Assembly (NCBI GenBank): GCA_033065855.1
Contig: JAVXUO010002322.1
Span: 508,501-572,500 of the forward strand
Origin: Escallonia rubra
Lineage: Eukaryota; Streptophyta; Magnoliopsida; Escalloniales; Escalloniaceae
Direction: 5' to 3'
DNA length: 64,000 nucleotides
Positions 12,284 to 23,779 of this stretch are shown piece by piece; position 1 is the stretch's first letter, and the number at the start of each line of letters is the position of its first letter. Under the pieces are notes generated by a model. It was given only the letters and a program-made list of their open reading frames with translations. It had not been told where the DNA came from and ran no database searches. Position numbers and translations under genes: made by a program.

Positions 12284-13422
12284 TGGATCCTTTACTTGGC
12301 CTGTTATCAAAGTAATTGCTAGTAAGTTCTCCCTTGAATACTACTAGTGATTTCAGTAGAGTAATAAATTAGTATTACGGTAACTTTCTGCAGAGTGTGC
12401 ATCTAAGGTTTCAGGAGCAATTTTCAGTGCTCTTTGTTTGATTAGATGCTGGTACTTGTCAATCATGTTAGTGTGTTACATGGTCAATGTACTAGTGTTT
12501 ATGCAAATCTTATGGCTGATGTTAGTTGTGAAAGACGTGCTTATTTTATACGAACACTGCTGCATAAAAATTGTGTTTGTTCCGCTGACAGGATTCTTTC
12601 CCTACTTTCTACGGCTTTTGCTAAATTTTGTTGTTCTTCTTTTAATAGAAATCTAATCAGAGCTCTTAATAACATTGTTGATGAATTAATTACCATTTAA
12701 ACTGGTGCTTGTCCACACTTTCCACTTAAATCCCGGTTTTAATTTCGTCACCAAATAGAGCCCAATCTTAAGTTAGTTCTTTTTTAGCCAAACTGTACTG
12801 CCCGCTTGAATACATCATTGCATGTCCTTAAATGTATAATTCTCCTCTCTTTTTCTATCGACATTTGTTGAGAGGTATAAATCCCGAGTCAGGTAAATTA
12901 TATACGATACTTCAATATACTCTGTATAAGGTTTGTAAGTCTCTCTCCTCGTAGTCAATTGATTTTGAATTGGATGTTTTCACAACATTCAACAACACAC
13001 CCACCATCTATCTTCGCCTCACTAGCCATCACCCGCTACTTTAAATTGATCATGCAACCACCACTAGCAGCCACCCCATAATCCCACCCACCCACACACA
13101 CACAAACACACTCACACACACAAACCAGTCTTGAAACACCAAGACCACCAAGCACCTCGCCTCTCCCTGGCCAGTAAGGTCGAGGATTGTTGCTTACTCG
13201 GCCAGCTTGCCATCCCATCTCCTTGGTCCCGCTTGCCCGGCTTCTCGTTGGTAGCCATCGTAGGCTGCACCTGCAGCTTAAGGAACAATCAACCCTTTGT
13301 TAGCCTCGTTCTATGGGTTTAGCTTTGCAGAAGGTTATTCGGCCCGCACACTTTGCGAAGTTGGCAGATCTTCTCAATATATTGAACAAAACCTGTGCTA
13401 AGCTATAAATATCAAATAGAAC
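12284..13422. other. PLD 3' region and gene-free spacer
   Basis: The first ~100-400 bp are probably PLD 3' UTR. After that I see no gene. Around 13085-13130 there is a CA-rich simple repeat, and 13130-13260 is C-rich and unassigned. Confidence 0.5.
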
Positions 13423-13713
13423 TAGGGGTGGCAAAATGGGTGAGTCAATTGGGTTTGGGTTTGGGTGTGGGTTAAACGGGTTGATATAAATGGGTGGCTA
13501 ACCATTGCAATCCATTTAGTTGTGGGTTAGCTTGGTCATCTTTTATTTTTTATTTTTTATAATGATGAGAATTGCATCGATAAGAAAAGAGTTTACCGGT
13601 GGCAGCCTTTACGGCTTTACAAGAAAGTCATACAAGATTACAAATAAGTGGGGGCACCAAATAATAAACGGTTATTGCACTATTTAATAACAAAAGCAAA
13701 AGATATATATATA

Positions 13714-13897
13714 GGAAGCTGATCCGTTGATAGTGCTAGTAAGTTACTAGCGCTGTTTGGCCGTCCTCTACATTATGTAGCGAACGGGTGAAAAAAATAC
13801 TGGGCATGACGCGCGATCTGGCCTTCCATTCTCGGCCGTGGACGGCCAGATCGCGCTAGCAACTTAGGTTAAGTTGCTAGCGTGGGCAACGGATCAG

Positions 13898-13902
<5 letters not shown>
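13714..13902. mobile_element. (TA)n-flanked foldback MITE, Micron-like, 189 bp
   Basis: The left end GGAAGCTGATCCGTTGATAG and the right end GGCAACGGATCAGCTCTC are inverted copies sharing AGCTGATCCGTTG. Just inside each end is a further small hairpin (CTAGTAAGTTACTAG at left; GCTAGCAACTTAGG...AAGTTGCTAGC at right). A TACATTATGTA palindrome sits at about 13769-13779. The element lies between (TA)n runs at 13702-13712 and 13903-13949, like rice Micron MITEs, which are known to sit in (TA)n tracts. Its termini match the 1.7-kb foldback at 29959-31672. Confidence 0.75.

Positions 13903-13976
<74 letters not shown>
13903..13976. repeat. (TA)n followed by (GA)n microsatellite
   Basis: About 23 TA units run directly into about 14 GA units. 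The TA tract abuts the right end of the Micron-like MITE. Confidence 0.9.
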
Positions 13977-14983
13977 CTCATTGCAGCAAAGTTCCATTAA
14001 CCCAATTCTGATATACATCAATCATGACACGCAAAAACTGTTAGGGATCTAGTCTCTTCAATTTGCAAGTCTGAGGTCCTGTTATTACTATAGTAGTGTA
14101 AATCAGCTCTAATGTGATAGGTATCATATAAAATTGGTCCCATTAATGACCCACTTAGTTGTTTTGCTTATCTACTCTTACATCTTTCATCAACTGTCAT
14201 TGACACCATCGCCACATTGGCAAAAATCGCCGCTACCACCATAATGCAACACAACCACTAAGAGTTCACAGCTACCACATCCACTAAGAGTTCTCCGTCA
14301 TTCAATCAACGCCATCACACGCACAACAATCACCACCATTCATCAAAACCATTGAATAGTCATACCATCCACCCCACCACATAGAACGCCACCACCTTAC
14401 CACCACTCAGCGTCCTATCGCGCCACCACGCAACCAATATTTAAAAAGTTTGAGGTTTAACCCACACGACAATAGATCTAATTTCAGAAGCAATCATTAG
14501 TGAGGGTGTTGCTGAAGTGATAGCAGGGCTGATGAAGCCGCAGTGTCGGTGGGTAACAAGGGAGTAGCAGTGGTGGTGGCAAAGCGGCAACGACGAAGGT
14601 GGTGAGAGACTTGGTGAGAGACTGACGGCAATGATGACGGGTGGTTTGTCCGTCACTAGTGGGTGGAGACGACGACAACGTTGGGTGAAGGAGTGGCGAT
14701 GAACAGTTGCGGGCTTGGTGATTTAAAAGAAAAGGAAAGAAAAAGAAGAAATGGACGGGAAATTAGAGTTAACCGGTTATTAAAAGTGAGCTTTGTGTAA
14801 AGTTAATCTGTCAAAAAAAGTTTTGATGGGTAAATGAGCACCCATTTAATCCAATGGGTTGGTGGGTTGTAAATTTTTTCACATAATGCAAATATATAAA
14901 TGGATGGTTTTGAGTGACTTTTACGTAGGCTGAATTGGATGGATAAACGGATTTGGGTAGTGATTGCCATCCCTGAACAGATC

Positions 14984-16317
14984 TTTCGGTTTAGGTAACT
15001 TGGGGTTGTTGATAAGGATTGTTTTGACATCATTATTGACACATTTAGCATTGTTGATGGATAATAGAAACATCGCATGAAGATATATGATAAACAAAGG
15101 CGTCCGACTAATTACGATCTAATACTCCAATGAGTTTAAATGCATATTTCAGAGCTTAGCTAACAATATTAGAGAACAAGATTGGGGATCTCCAATTCAT
15201 GGATACTATCAATCTTACTCTGCATGCAATAATGGCTACGGAAATTGCTTTAGTTAGTAATCTCGATCTTTTAATTACTAATTTACAAATGTGAAAAGCA
15301 TTACTGATATTGGATTTACCATACAAAATGGGTCAGCTTTAGTCAGTAATCTCGAGCTCTCAATTACTAATTTACAAATGTGAAAAGCATTACTAATATT
15401 GCATATACCATACAAAATGGGTCTAGCTGTAGCACTAATTTCCTCCTGGTGTGTCATCTGGTTCATTGAACGACGAACGTGGGAGTTGGCATAAACTACC
15501 ATCTGTTGAAAGTATGAGCTTTCAAGACAGCAGTTGCTTGTGTTACAAAGGGTTCCATGCTACAGTATGATAATGCAAAGGAGGCCAGTCGGCTTCACGA
15601 TACTGATACCCACTCCAGACGTTCTCGTTCGGACTTACAACAACTATTACAAAAAATGGCTGTATTTTAGGACACTAACATTTAGGGTTCAGGGAGAGAA
15701 AAGTTCAGAGAGAAGAAGCATTCACGTTTTGATGGGTTCTATTAGAAAAAAAGATCAAAATATTAGTACTCAAGATTAAGGGAAAAGTGCAGACAAAATA
15801 ATTTATCATATTTTGGTATATGTCCTTAAGAAAGATATATGCCCCGCGCAAATGTGTCTTTGGCCCCATTAAGTGCAAGTTATATGCCGTGTGGGTGTAG
15901 TATAGTTTGTGATTCTATTTCATGTCATGTGCTTTAGTTCAAAAAATAAAAGGGAAGAAAAAGGAGAGGATATATATCAAGCTTTGCCCTTAATGTTAAA
16001 TCGCCGCAAATTTGAATTTATGGGGCGAGTTTCCTCGTGTTCATTTCATGGATTTTTCCATTTTCAGAGTCAAACGGATGACGGAATTGAGTTCAAAGTT
16101 TTAGACGCTCCATTCAGAACTGAAATCTCTAACTCCGGTCCAATTCCTTCAAATTCATTTTAGACTCTCTTGACCCACTTCTGGTATTCCAACCCTTTTG
16201 ATATGAACGTCTTCTTTAATTGCCATACCCATGATATACATATGAAGAAAATTACCGACTCTTTTACTCTTTCCCCACGCACTCAAAGTTCCCAACGCCC
16301 ACCACTGCTATTTATTT
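14984..16317. other. Gene-free stretch with an 89-bp tandem duplication
   Basis: No gene recognised. About 15247-15335 and 15336-15424 are two close copies of an 89-bp unit (starting GCTTTAGT, containing TTTACAAATGTGAAAAGCAT). The remainder is AT-rich and unassigned. Confidence 0.55.
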
Positions 16318-16560
16318 ATGAAAAAAAATTGACTGCTACTTGGGTTGAAAGAATCTTCATCCTACTCCTCATATAACGACAATTAACAGCCCTCATATAA
16401 CGATAATTAATGGTCGTTATATGTTTCTAGTAGCTTTTATTTAGTGTCATTAAAAAAATGCGGAACTGTCGTTGAAAGTGTTAGCAAAAAAATTACTAAA
16501 TATTTAGCGACTATTAATTGTCATAATAATTTGGGTTTGGAAAAAAATTCTTACTGTCCG
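16318..16560. mobile_element. MITE-like repeat, copy 1 of a three-copy family
   Basis: Contains ATAACGATAATTAATGGTCG, CTAGTAGCTTTTATTTAGTG and AGCGACTATTAATTGTC, with inverted symmetry around the TTAAAAAAAT centre. Related copies lie at 21120-21350 (opposite strand) and 62272-63217. The family's transposon class is not clear to me. Confidence 0.55.
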
Positions 16561-17037
16561 GATATCAACCAAAATTTGTTCCTTATTTATGATAAGAGTC
16601 GATTGTGCCGCTTCCAATAATCGCACACGGAGTCCACGTCAGAGTGAACCTTTCACTTTATGGGCACTAATGGATTAGTCTACGGTGCTCATTCAATTCC
16701 CGTTTGTATACAGGCTGGTTGCTCCTTGTGTTGGCCCCAAATCCAACGCCAACTTGGGGCGGTACCAACTGTACTCAAAGTTTGACCGCAAGGCACAAGC
16801 CCCTTCTGCACTCCCCTGTCTCCGTCCTGCACTTTCCAGCAAAATCCAATCTCAAACACTTTGTTCTGTCCTCACTTTCCATTCAAAAAAGCCAAAGGGC
16901 AACTCAAGATTCTCACGCCTGTTCTTTATACAGTCCCTCTTGAACTTGAACTGCTACAATACCAATCCCACCCGCAAAATTTTCTCAAATATATACGTGC
17001 ATACCTGTCCCTGACTCTGTTCTGAACTGAATCAAAC

Positions 17038-17519
17038 ATGTCTTCTATTTCCATCATGAGGTCTGAAGGGGTGGTTATAGCCACCGCCTTGGCGGTGTCC
17101 GGCGCCGTGTTCTTCATTTCAGTTCTGCGGGACAAGAATTTCACACTCGCCCAACTCTCCGGGAGTCATGATTTCCACCCTAAAGAGCCAATTCTGCGAT
17201 CTTGCTTGTCTTCAGGTACGTGGGTTAGTTTTGTTTTTGCCTTCGTTTCTTTCTCGAGGGAATACAAACGGGTGATGTGGTTTTCGTTGCTGCTTTGACA
17301 TGAATAGGTGGCAAGAGAGGGAGGAGAGTGAAGAAGAGTGTTCGGTTCGCTGATAGCGTGAAGGATCCAAGTGGGAACGGCGAGGAGTTCAGGAAATATC
17401 AACGACGGCGGCGGTCGCCGAGAAATGGTGCCTCTTGCGGCATTGAAGCTTTGCCGGAGAATCGGCTGGCTTTGTACAGAGGGATTATCAGGGATCGTAT
17501 CCATAGGGTGTCCTATTGA
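17038..17519 (+). CDS. Small protein of unknown function with N-terminal membrane segment
   Basis: I do not recognise this gene. Two exons, 17038-17215 and 17308-17519 (92-bp intron, TTCAG|GTACGT...GAATAG), join in frame to 129 residues. After MSSISIMRSEG comes a hydrophobic stretch (VVIATALAVSGAVFFISVL, about residues 12-30), probably a signal anchor. A very basic second half begins GKRGRRVKKSVRFADSV and includes YQRRRRSPR. The KKSVRFAD motif recalls PP1-docking RVxF-type sequences (VRF), which is only a resemblance. Clean splicing, a good ATG and a TTTATACA string at about 16925 support a real gene. Low-complexity basic proteins of this size are common in plants and often lineage-specific. 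Confidence 0.65.
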
Positions 17520-19003
17520 TCGATGTAACTCCTATGCAATAGTTTAATTTGGTTTGGTGATTATGTGTGCATGGCTTGAACAAAACGAGAGGGGAATCTT
17601 GATTTTCATCAGTTGTAAATATGATTTTTTGTTCAATGTAAAGGTTGCGGAGACGATGCGGTGTAGAAATATTGAAAATTTACCATCTCGTTAGACTATA
17701 CCTATCGACTACAATGCATTGTATCCATCATGATTACACTAAACTTAAATGCCATTGCTCGTGTAACTTTTTGGTAAGCACGTTAAACTATAGTGGTGAA
17801 CTTTAATTTTTCTTTTTTTACAACTTCGATCCCCCGTCTAAAATTTAAATGAGCTTTTAGTTTCCGTGCAAAAACAAACTGCCGTAGTGAATACATATCA
17901 AAAGGTAAAAAATTACAATGAATAATATTGTAAATTAAAGGATAGACTCCATATGGGACGGGCGAGGAGGAAAATATTTGACATGCTAGATGAAAATAAG
18001 AATAGTAGAGTTACTTACAAATAAGGTGGGGGGGCTACAAAACAGAAGGTAGTTTAAACTTTAACTTACTTTAATAACTATTGCTATTTTTTTTGTTGAA
18101 GAAGTGTAGAATGATCTCAAAAGGTGGAATAAATAACTTTATTAAAATTCCAATGCTAACTTTACCAAAAGTAAGTTTCCTTTTCTATTGCCTTAATTTA
18201 TTTCATATCTTTTTCTCTATGAACCACTTTCTTGTATGATATCATTGACAAATAAACAGAGATATAAAATTTGGAAAAAAATAGAAGGAAAAAGAAATAT
18301 ATGTTACAATGTGAGATGAGGATCAACTCAAAGTTGTCGCGTTAAGTGGAGTTGGATCGTTCTTAGAAGTGTAAATGTATCCTTTTGAAACGTAGTGCAA
18401 TTGCCAAATTGAACCACGGTGATTAATGGTTGTGCTTAGCGGCGGATCCAAGATCGATCAAGAATCAAACTGAGGGTAAAAATTTGAAAAATCAAGATGG
18501 CCACTGACTTATTAAACCCTAAGTGTGAAACTTTAGTAAGGGCTTTCTTTCCTGGTGAATCAGCATCTATTTGTACAGTTATTGTGCGATGCTCTAACTA
18601 AAATTTTGGTCATTGCAATTCTAAGAAACTTCCCTAAGCTAATGAAACACCCCTAAAATGCTTCTTTGTTGGGAAGCTGATGGTTGGTGGGTGGGTTACA
18701 TGTCAAACAAAAGAAGAAAATATTTCAGGGTTTTGAAGGGGACTCCTGCCTATATTAAGGGTGAAAGCGAATAAATAACCTAAAATAAATTCATACGATG
18801 ATTGCAGTTTTTTTTTTATACGAAAAATGCTTTAATGTATGAGTTGTAATAAGTTAATTGATTTAATATTGTCCCGACTTTTTCTTTTAATTTGAAGAGA
18901 AAACGATTTTACTAACCAAAAACTCTCAAGTTTGTTAGGAGGCTAGGCACACAAGCGAGGGGGTCTCATCCCTTTGTGCATGTGATAACACTAGCATTGT
19001 CGG
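17520..19003. other. Gene-free stretch
   Basis: The 3' region of the small gene is followed by AT-rich sequence. I see no gene, clear repeat end or RNA signal. Confidence 0.5.
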
Positions 19004-19390
19004 TGTGAAAGCATCCATCTCAAAACCAATTGGCAATGAGTGGAGAGGCCTACAAGGCATATATATTGAAGTATTGTTTATTATTTACCCAATGTGAGAT
19101 TGATACCCAATGTGGAGTTTATATCTATCAACACGCTCCCTCACGTGTGACTCGACTGATTTTTTGAGTGGGCCTAACACGTAGAGAAATTGATTGGGTG
19201 ACGGTGAGGAACTAGTTGTTGAATTGTCTGTTGGGCCTGAATCGACCAGCTCTGATACCATGTGAAAACATCCACCTCAAAACCAATTGGCAATGAAGGG
19301 AGAGGCTTACATGACATATGTATTGAAGTATTGTTTATTATTTACCAGATGTGGGATTGATACCCAATGTGAAGTTTATATCTCTCAACA
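19004..19390 (-). mobile_element. TRIM (terminal-repeat retrotransposon in miniature), 387 bp
   Basis: Two direct repeats of exactly 130 bp (19004-19133 and 19261-19390) start TG and end CA when read on the minus strand (TGTTGAGAGATATAAACTTC...). Next to the 5' LTR on the minus strand lies TGGTATCAGAGC (complement of 19249-19260), the initiator-tRNA-Met primer site. A purine tract GTGAGGGAGCG precedes the other LTR. Flanking GTCGG and CTCGG look like a 5-bp target duplication. The element looks structurally whole and has no genes, as TRIMs never do. LTR identity is about 90%, suggesting an age of a few million years at usual plant rates (inference). Confidence 0.9.
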
Positions 19391-21119
19391 CTCGGCACAC
19401 ATAATGTGCATGCAAACTTAATCGATGCAATTAATAACAGGTAGATAAAAAGAAAAATCAGTTTTTCATGAAAATAGAGATCGAGTGAGGAAGGAGTAGC
19501 GGAAAAGAAGTGGTTGGAATAATGATGATGAATAAGAAGTTGAAATTGCAGTGGAATGATATGGTTATTTTTTGAAGCGTAAGAAATTTCAACAATGACC
19601 ATGATCAATGTTTCTTTAATTTTAAGTTAGTATATTATGAAGGGATAGAGTTGAAAGTTTAAAAAAAAAATCATAAAAGTGTTCTCCCTTAGTTTCAATT
19701 CAAAGATACTCATTACGGAATAATGAGCATTTAGATGTTCAGTTGGGATAATTTGAAAAAGCACAGTGTCTACACAGTGTAGCAGCTCATGTTTATGTGT
19801 TATATGTCTTGAAAATTTGGTAAATCATTACCCTGTGTTTTTCTGGATGCATACTAGATGTGGTGTCCTACAATCCTAAAGTACAATGGATGTTAGAACA
19901 CGGAATCGATGTCGAGCTTGTCCCTCGTATGATTGCTCGCCTTGCAAGAACCATGACAAAATTGGACGTCTGAGTATCAAGTACAAGTATGTTCACATTT
20001 TTTGAGATATATCACGCTATCATTATGTTATATCACTATGATATTATAACTTAAAATTTTCAGATTAGCTTCTAGTTGATCTTGTTGTTTTAAGGTTTGT
20101 AGTATTTACATTACAAGAATACATCATATCAAAGACAAGTCAATATTTTATTGGTTGAATACAAATATACAATTCCCAACGATAGTGGCATGTACGTTCT
20201 TTTCATGCAGGGAGGAAATGCTTTCCAACCGTGATGGCATCGGAAAAACATGTGCGAGCTCAATACGATCAGTCTTCGTCCAAAGTGGCATTCTGCTCGT
20301 CCTCATCCCTTTGTTCACCATTCGTATAATTGACGGGAGCCCCATTGATGTAACTCAATCATAACTTGTATTATTCAGGAGCTGTGTGAAATTAATTATA
20401 TTTTTTGCATATTAAGAAAATATATGTAAATACATTGCAATTGCAGAAAATTCCTATATCTATCCATAAAAGTGGCAAAATCCGAGGATAAAAGTCTCGG
20501 GAGATTTTCAGTAAAATGATGTTATCACCGATGAACTTTGACCCAAGAATTTTTCGTCTGTAAAGGTCTTTTCCAACGGAATGCACCCCTTTTTCAACGA
20601 AAAATTCCGTCCATAAAGCCTTTTTTTGTTGTTGTAGTGCCAATTCTTGACCGGAGGGAACACCAAAAGCCTATGCCTTTCCATCCTATAAATGGAGAGG
20701 AGGGAACTGCATCAGGAGAATCACTTTCAAGGCTTCAACCCAAAGGTTGGTTCAACCCTCAGCATATCTTTCTAGAGATTGTTTGCTAATATTTTAAAGA
20801 TGCTTTGCTGCAGCAAGTCTTTATATTTTATCGGAGTGAAAGCTCCATAATCTCTAATTCAACTAACTGTGACCTAACCCATGTTTTTTTGTTGTCTTTC
20901 TTGTCTTATTATTTTTCTTCCCTGACTGCCCTAAGCCTTGTTTGGGGAGCTTGCATGATGGTACGTAGACTTTAGTTGAAAATTTGAGTATCACTTAAGG
21001 GTTTTTTCAATTATACACGGTTATACGTGGTATTAAAAATTACAATCTGTCGCTTGTCAAAATTTGTCAAGGCACAAAACAACTGTAGAAAGATTATCAA
21101 GAACAAACTATGGCTCCTA
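19391..21119. other. Gene-free stretch with two coding-like scraps
   Basis: After a possible acceptor at 19857 (ATACTAG), one frame stays open for 38 codons to a TGA at 19972-19974 and reads SYNPKVQWMLEHG then RMIARLARTMTKLDV. It has ordinary protein-like composition but I cannot name it. A second scrap follows TTTCATGCAG at about 20211 (EEMLSNRDGIGKTCASS...). They may be the tail of a decayed gene. Nothing else is seen. Confidence 0.25.
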
Positions 21120-21350
21120 CCGGAGTTGTATGAGTCTTTCTTCAATCCCGTATATAGTGACAATTAATAGTCGCTAAATGTTTCTAGTGACTTTTCTTCT
21201 AATACTTTCAACGACAATTCTTAACAGTATTTTTTTAACGTCCCTAAATAAAAGCTGCTAGAAATATTTAGAAACGATTGATTGTAGTTATGTAGGGATA
21301 AGAGGAAGATTTCTTCGACCGCAGTAGCAACTAAATTTTTTCCGATTATA
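21120..21350. mobile_element. MITE-like repeat, copy 2 of a three-copy family
   Basis: On the minus strand it repeats the layout of the copy at 16318-16560: a GAAAAAATTT...GCTACT end, ATTTCTAGCAGCTTTTATTT, then CATTTAGCGACTATTAATTG. Boundaries are approximate. Confidence 0.5.
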
Positions 21351-21824
21351 TATGCCATTTTGCATTAGACGTCATTTCATATTAACTAAACAGAAAATTT
21401 CAAGACAGCCAAGTCCAAATTGTGCAATTGTCTTGTTGGTCAATAAGAAGCTGCTGCCCTGGAGTTTCCTCGCAGTGGGATAACTTAGAAATGGAGCAAT
21501 CATTCCTGCAGATCTTTTTTTTTTTTTTTGTAAGGGCTTTTTTAGGCAAGTTACTGAGTTATATGACTATTATATTGCACGACATAATCACTTTCTAGTT
21601 AAATCTCTTGATGGTAACCTAACAGAGTGGCCATTCCGCTAGACTAACACAAACCTCACGAGGTAGATTGTAATTTTTGATACCACAGATAGCAGAGTAT
21701 AATAAGTACAAACTTGAGTACTATCGAGAATAATTAACCCAAAAAACCTTTACCTACGAGATTTGGGAAACAAAAAACCTAGCACCAAATTATTCTGTCA
21801 CAAATTACCCTACTTTTTCAATAT

Positions 21825-21980
21825 TTTTTTGGTTAGACCACCCGGTATCCGGATACCACATTGGGAGCCGACTAATCCGGGTTCGAACCGGGCATGACCA
21901 CATGGGTGGCAGAATCTCTCCCTACCAAGTTTCAATGCAACTGCAGTCTCAGGGCTCGAACCCAAGACCTCTGGTTCGAA
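21825..21980 (-). mobile_element. tRNA-derived SINE, 5'-truncated, with 17-bp target duplication
   Basis: An exact 17-bp duplication, CCCTACTTTTTCAATAT, lies at 21808-21824 and 21981-21997. Between them, on the minus strand, is a tRNA-like piece with a B-box-like GGGTTCGAGCCC. A body follows containing CCGGTTCGAACCCGG and GTATCCGGATACCGGGTGG, ending CTAACCAAAAAAA, a short poly(A) tail. The long exact duplication and A tail show target-primed reverse transcription. The A box is not seen, so the 5' end is probably truncated. It may belong to a SINE family I cannot name. Confidence 0.8.
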
Positions 21981-22305
21981 CCCTACTTTTTCAATATGGT
22001 GCTATATAAAGCGCTACCAAACGCGTGATTCATTCTAATAAAAAATATTCACAAACTAGATAAAAATATAAGCTTAGAGTATCAATTAAAAGAAAAATAC
22101 TTTTGAACGATACTTTTAAACGAGTCTTGTACAATGTAGAGAGTGACAAAACTAGAATTACTCGCTCATTGACGCGATAAAAAGTAAGTATGAACCCGGT
22201 AAGAGTAAGTCACAATATATAATTTTTATTGTGCGTAAAGAGTGTCGCTAGCCATTCAGTGAGAGTGGCGAACGACTATCCAAATGGATGAACTATTTTT
22301 GACAA

Positions 22306-23423
22306 GGGAAAATTGCATAAACCACCCTCGTGGTTTGGGTCAGTTGCAAAAAGACCCCTGCCGTTATAAAAGTTGCAAAGAGACACCTGAGGTCGCTGAT
22401 GTGTTGCATCAGACGATTCCCGTTACAGAATAATAGAAATGTCTAAATTGCCCACATATATAAACCATAATCTAGGGTTTTTTTCGTTCTTTGTTTGATC
22501 AGCCGACACCTCAGCCGTCGCCGGTGAAACCATAGCTGTCGTACTACCAACCAGCCATATCCACCTCCACCACCGCCTGTCTGCAACCTATCCCACCCAC
22601 AACAGCCGTCGCCGCCATCTCCTGCACCCAATCCCGTCGTCGCCACCGGTTGAACTTAATCACGTTACCGCCAACACTTTCACCTAACCCCGCTGCCGCC
22701 ATCACCGCCCAGTCCCGCTCTGCTGCCATCCCCACACCACCACTGCGCCACAACCAAACACCACATACCTACATCAACAATCCCAAACACCACAACAATC
22801 ATAATCGCACAAATGCAGATCAAGGGTTTCAGATCGCAATGTGCGATTGAAACCCTAGATCTAGGATTGAAACCCTAGATCTGCGACGGCTTTCTTTCCT
22901 TTTCCCCTTCCATCCTGTCCCTTTCCTCTTGCCTCATCTGCTTTGATCATGGTGGGTGGACTAGGCTGTGACGGCGGCACATGTGGATGGGGATGATGAA
23001 GGCTAGCGCGGCGGCACAGGTGATTGGTGGTTGGGGCTGGGTAGAGGCATAAATTAGGGATGAAGGTGATGGATGGGGCTATATGTGGAGCAATTGTGAC
23101 GTGGGTTAATCGGATGACGGTGACGCCTAGGGTTTTTGGTGGTGAAGGTGGCTGCTAGGGTTAGGGTTTAGTTAGATTGGAGAAGAAATTAGGATTTGAG
23201 TGGTAGAGAAAAAAGAAATGAAGGGTATTTTAGTCTTTTTAATGTATTAAAATCTACCACACGCACTTTTTAAGAGAGTGAAGATCAGTCTCCGCCAACT
23301 TGGACGGTATTTTTAACGATCGCAACACATCAGCGACCTTATGTGTCTCTTTGCAACTTTTATAACGGCGGGGGTCTTTTTGCAACTGACCCAAACCACG
23401 AGGGTGGTTTATGCAATTTTCCC
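22306..23423. mobile_element. Non-autonomous Mutator-like element, 1118 bp
   Basis: Terminal inverted repeats of about 100 bp (left GGGAAAATTGCATAAACCAC, right its complement ending GCAATTTTCCC) are flanked by an exact 9-bp duplication, TTTTGACAA, at 22297-22305 and 23424-23432. That combination defines Mutator-like elements. The interior is GC-rich with many CCACC/GCCGCC phrases and AAACCCTAGATCT repeated twice. No transposase is present, and the interior resembles captured genic sequence (Pack-MULE style), but I cannot assign the source. Ends and duplication are intact. Confidence 0.88.
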
Positions 23424-23779
23424 TTTTGACAAATTTGCAACTTCTTTCTCTTACCCTTTTCTCCAATAAATTTCCCGGAGAAGAGGAATATCAGAAACCT
23501 CAATCAGAAGCCAAATTCAGTTAAATTAGGGTTTCATAAGCCGATCGTCGATTACAGGAAGGCGACAGAGAGAGGGGGAGAGGCAAAGAGTCGCTCTCTC
23601 GAGGTATATATCTCTTTGGCATATATCCGCATCAATATTTGAGTGTGTATGTAGCATATGTTTGATTCTGTGAATTCTGCAGGGATTCTTGATTCTTTCC
23701 TTCCTGAAAAATCGATGTTACCGGTGGCAACACTGCTACGTTTCGGATCTGTTACCGCTTGCATCCTTCATATCGTCGC

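Larger units (their letters stand above)
13423..14975. mobile_element. Old hAT-like element, 1.55 kb, with a nested MITE
   Basis: The left end TAGGGGTGGCAAAATGGG and the right end, CAGGGATGGCAATCACTACC on the minus strand, are diverged inverted repeats. Flanking 8-mers AATAGAAC (13415-13422) and AACAGATC (14976-14983) agree at 6 of 8 positions, as expected of an old hAT target duplication. Subterminal 'gggttTGGGTTTGGG' phrases recur. The interior contains the (TA)n-associated MITE at 13714-13902 and no transposase that I recognise. The ends are clear; the age is inferred from the decay. Confidence 0.6.
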
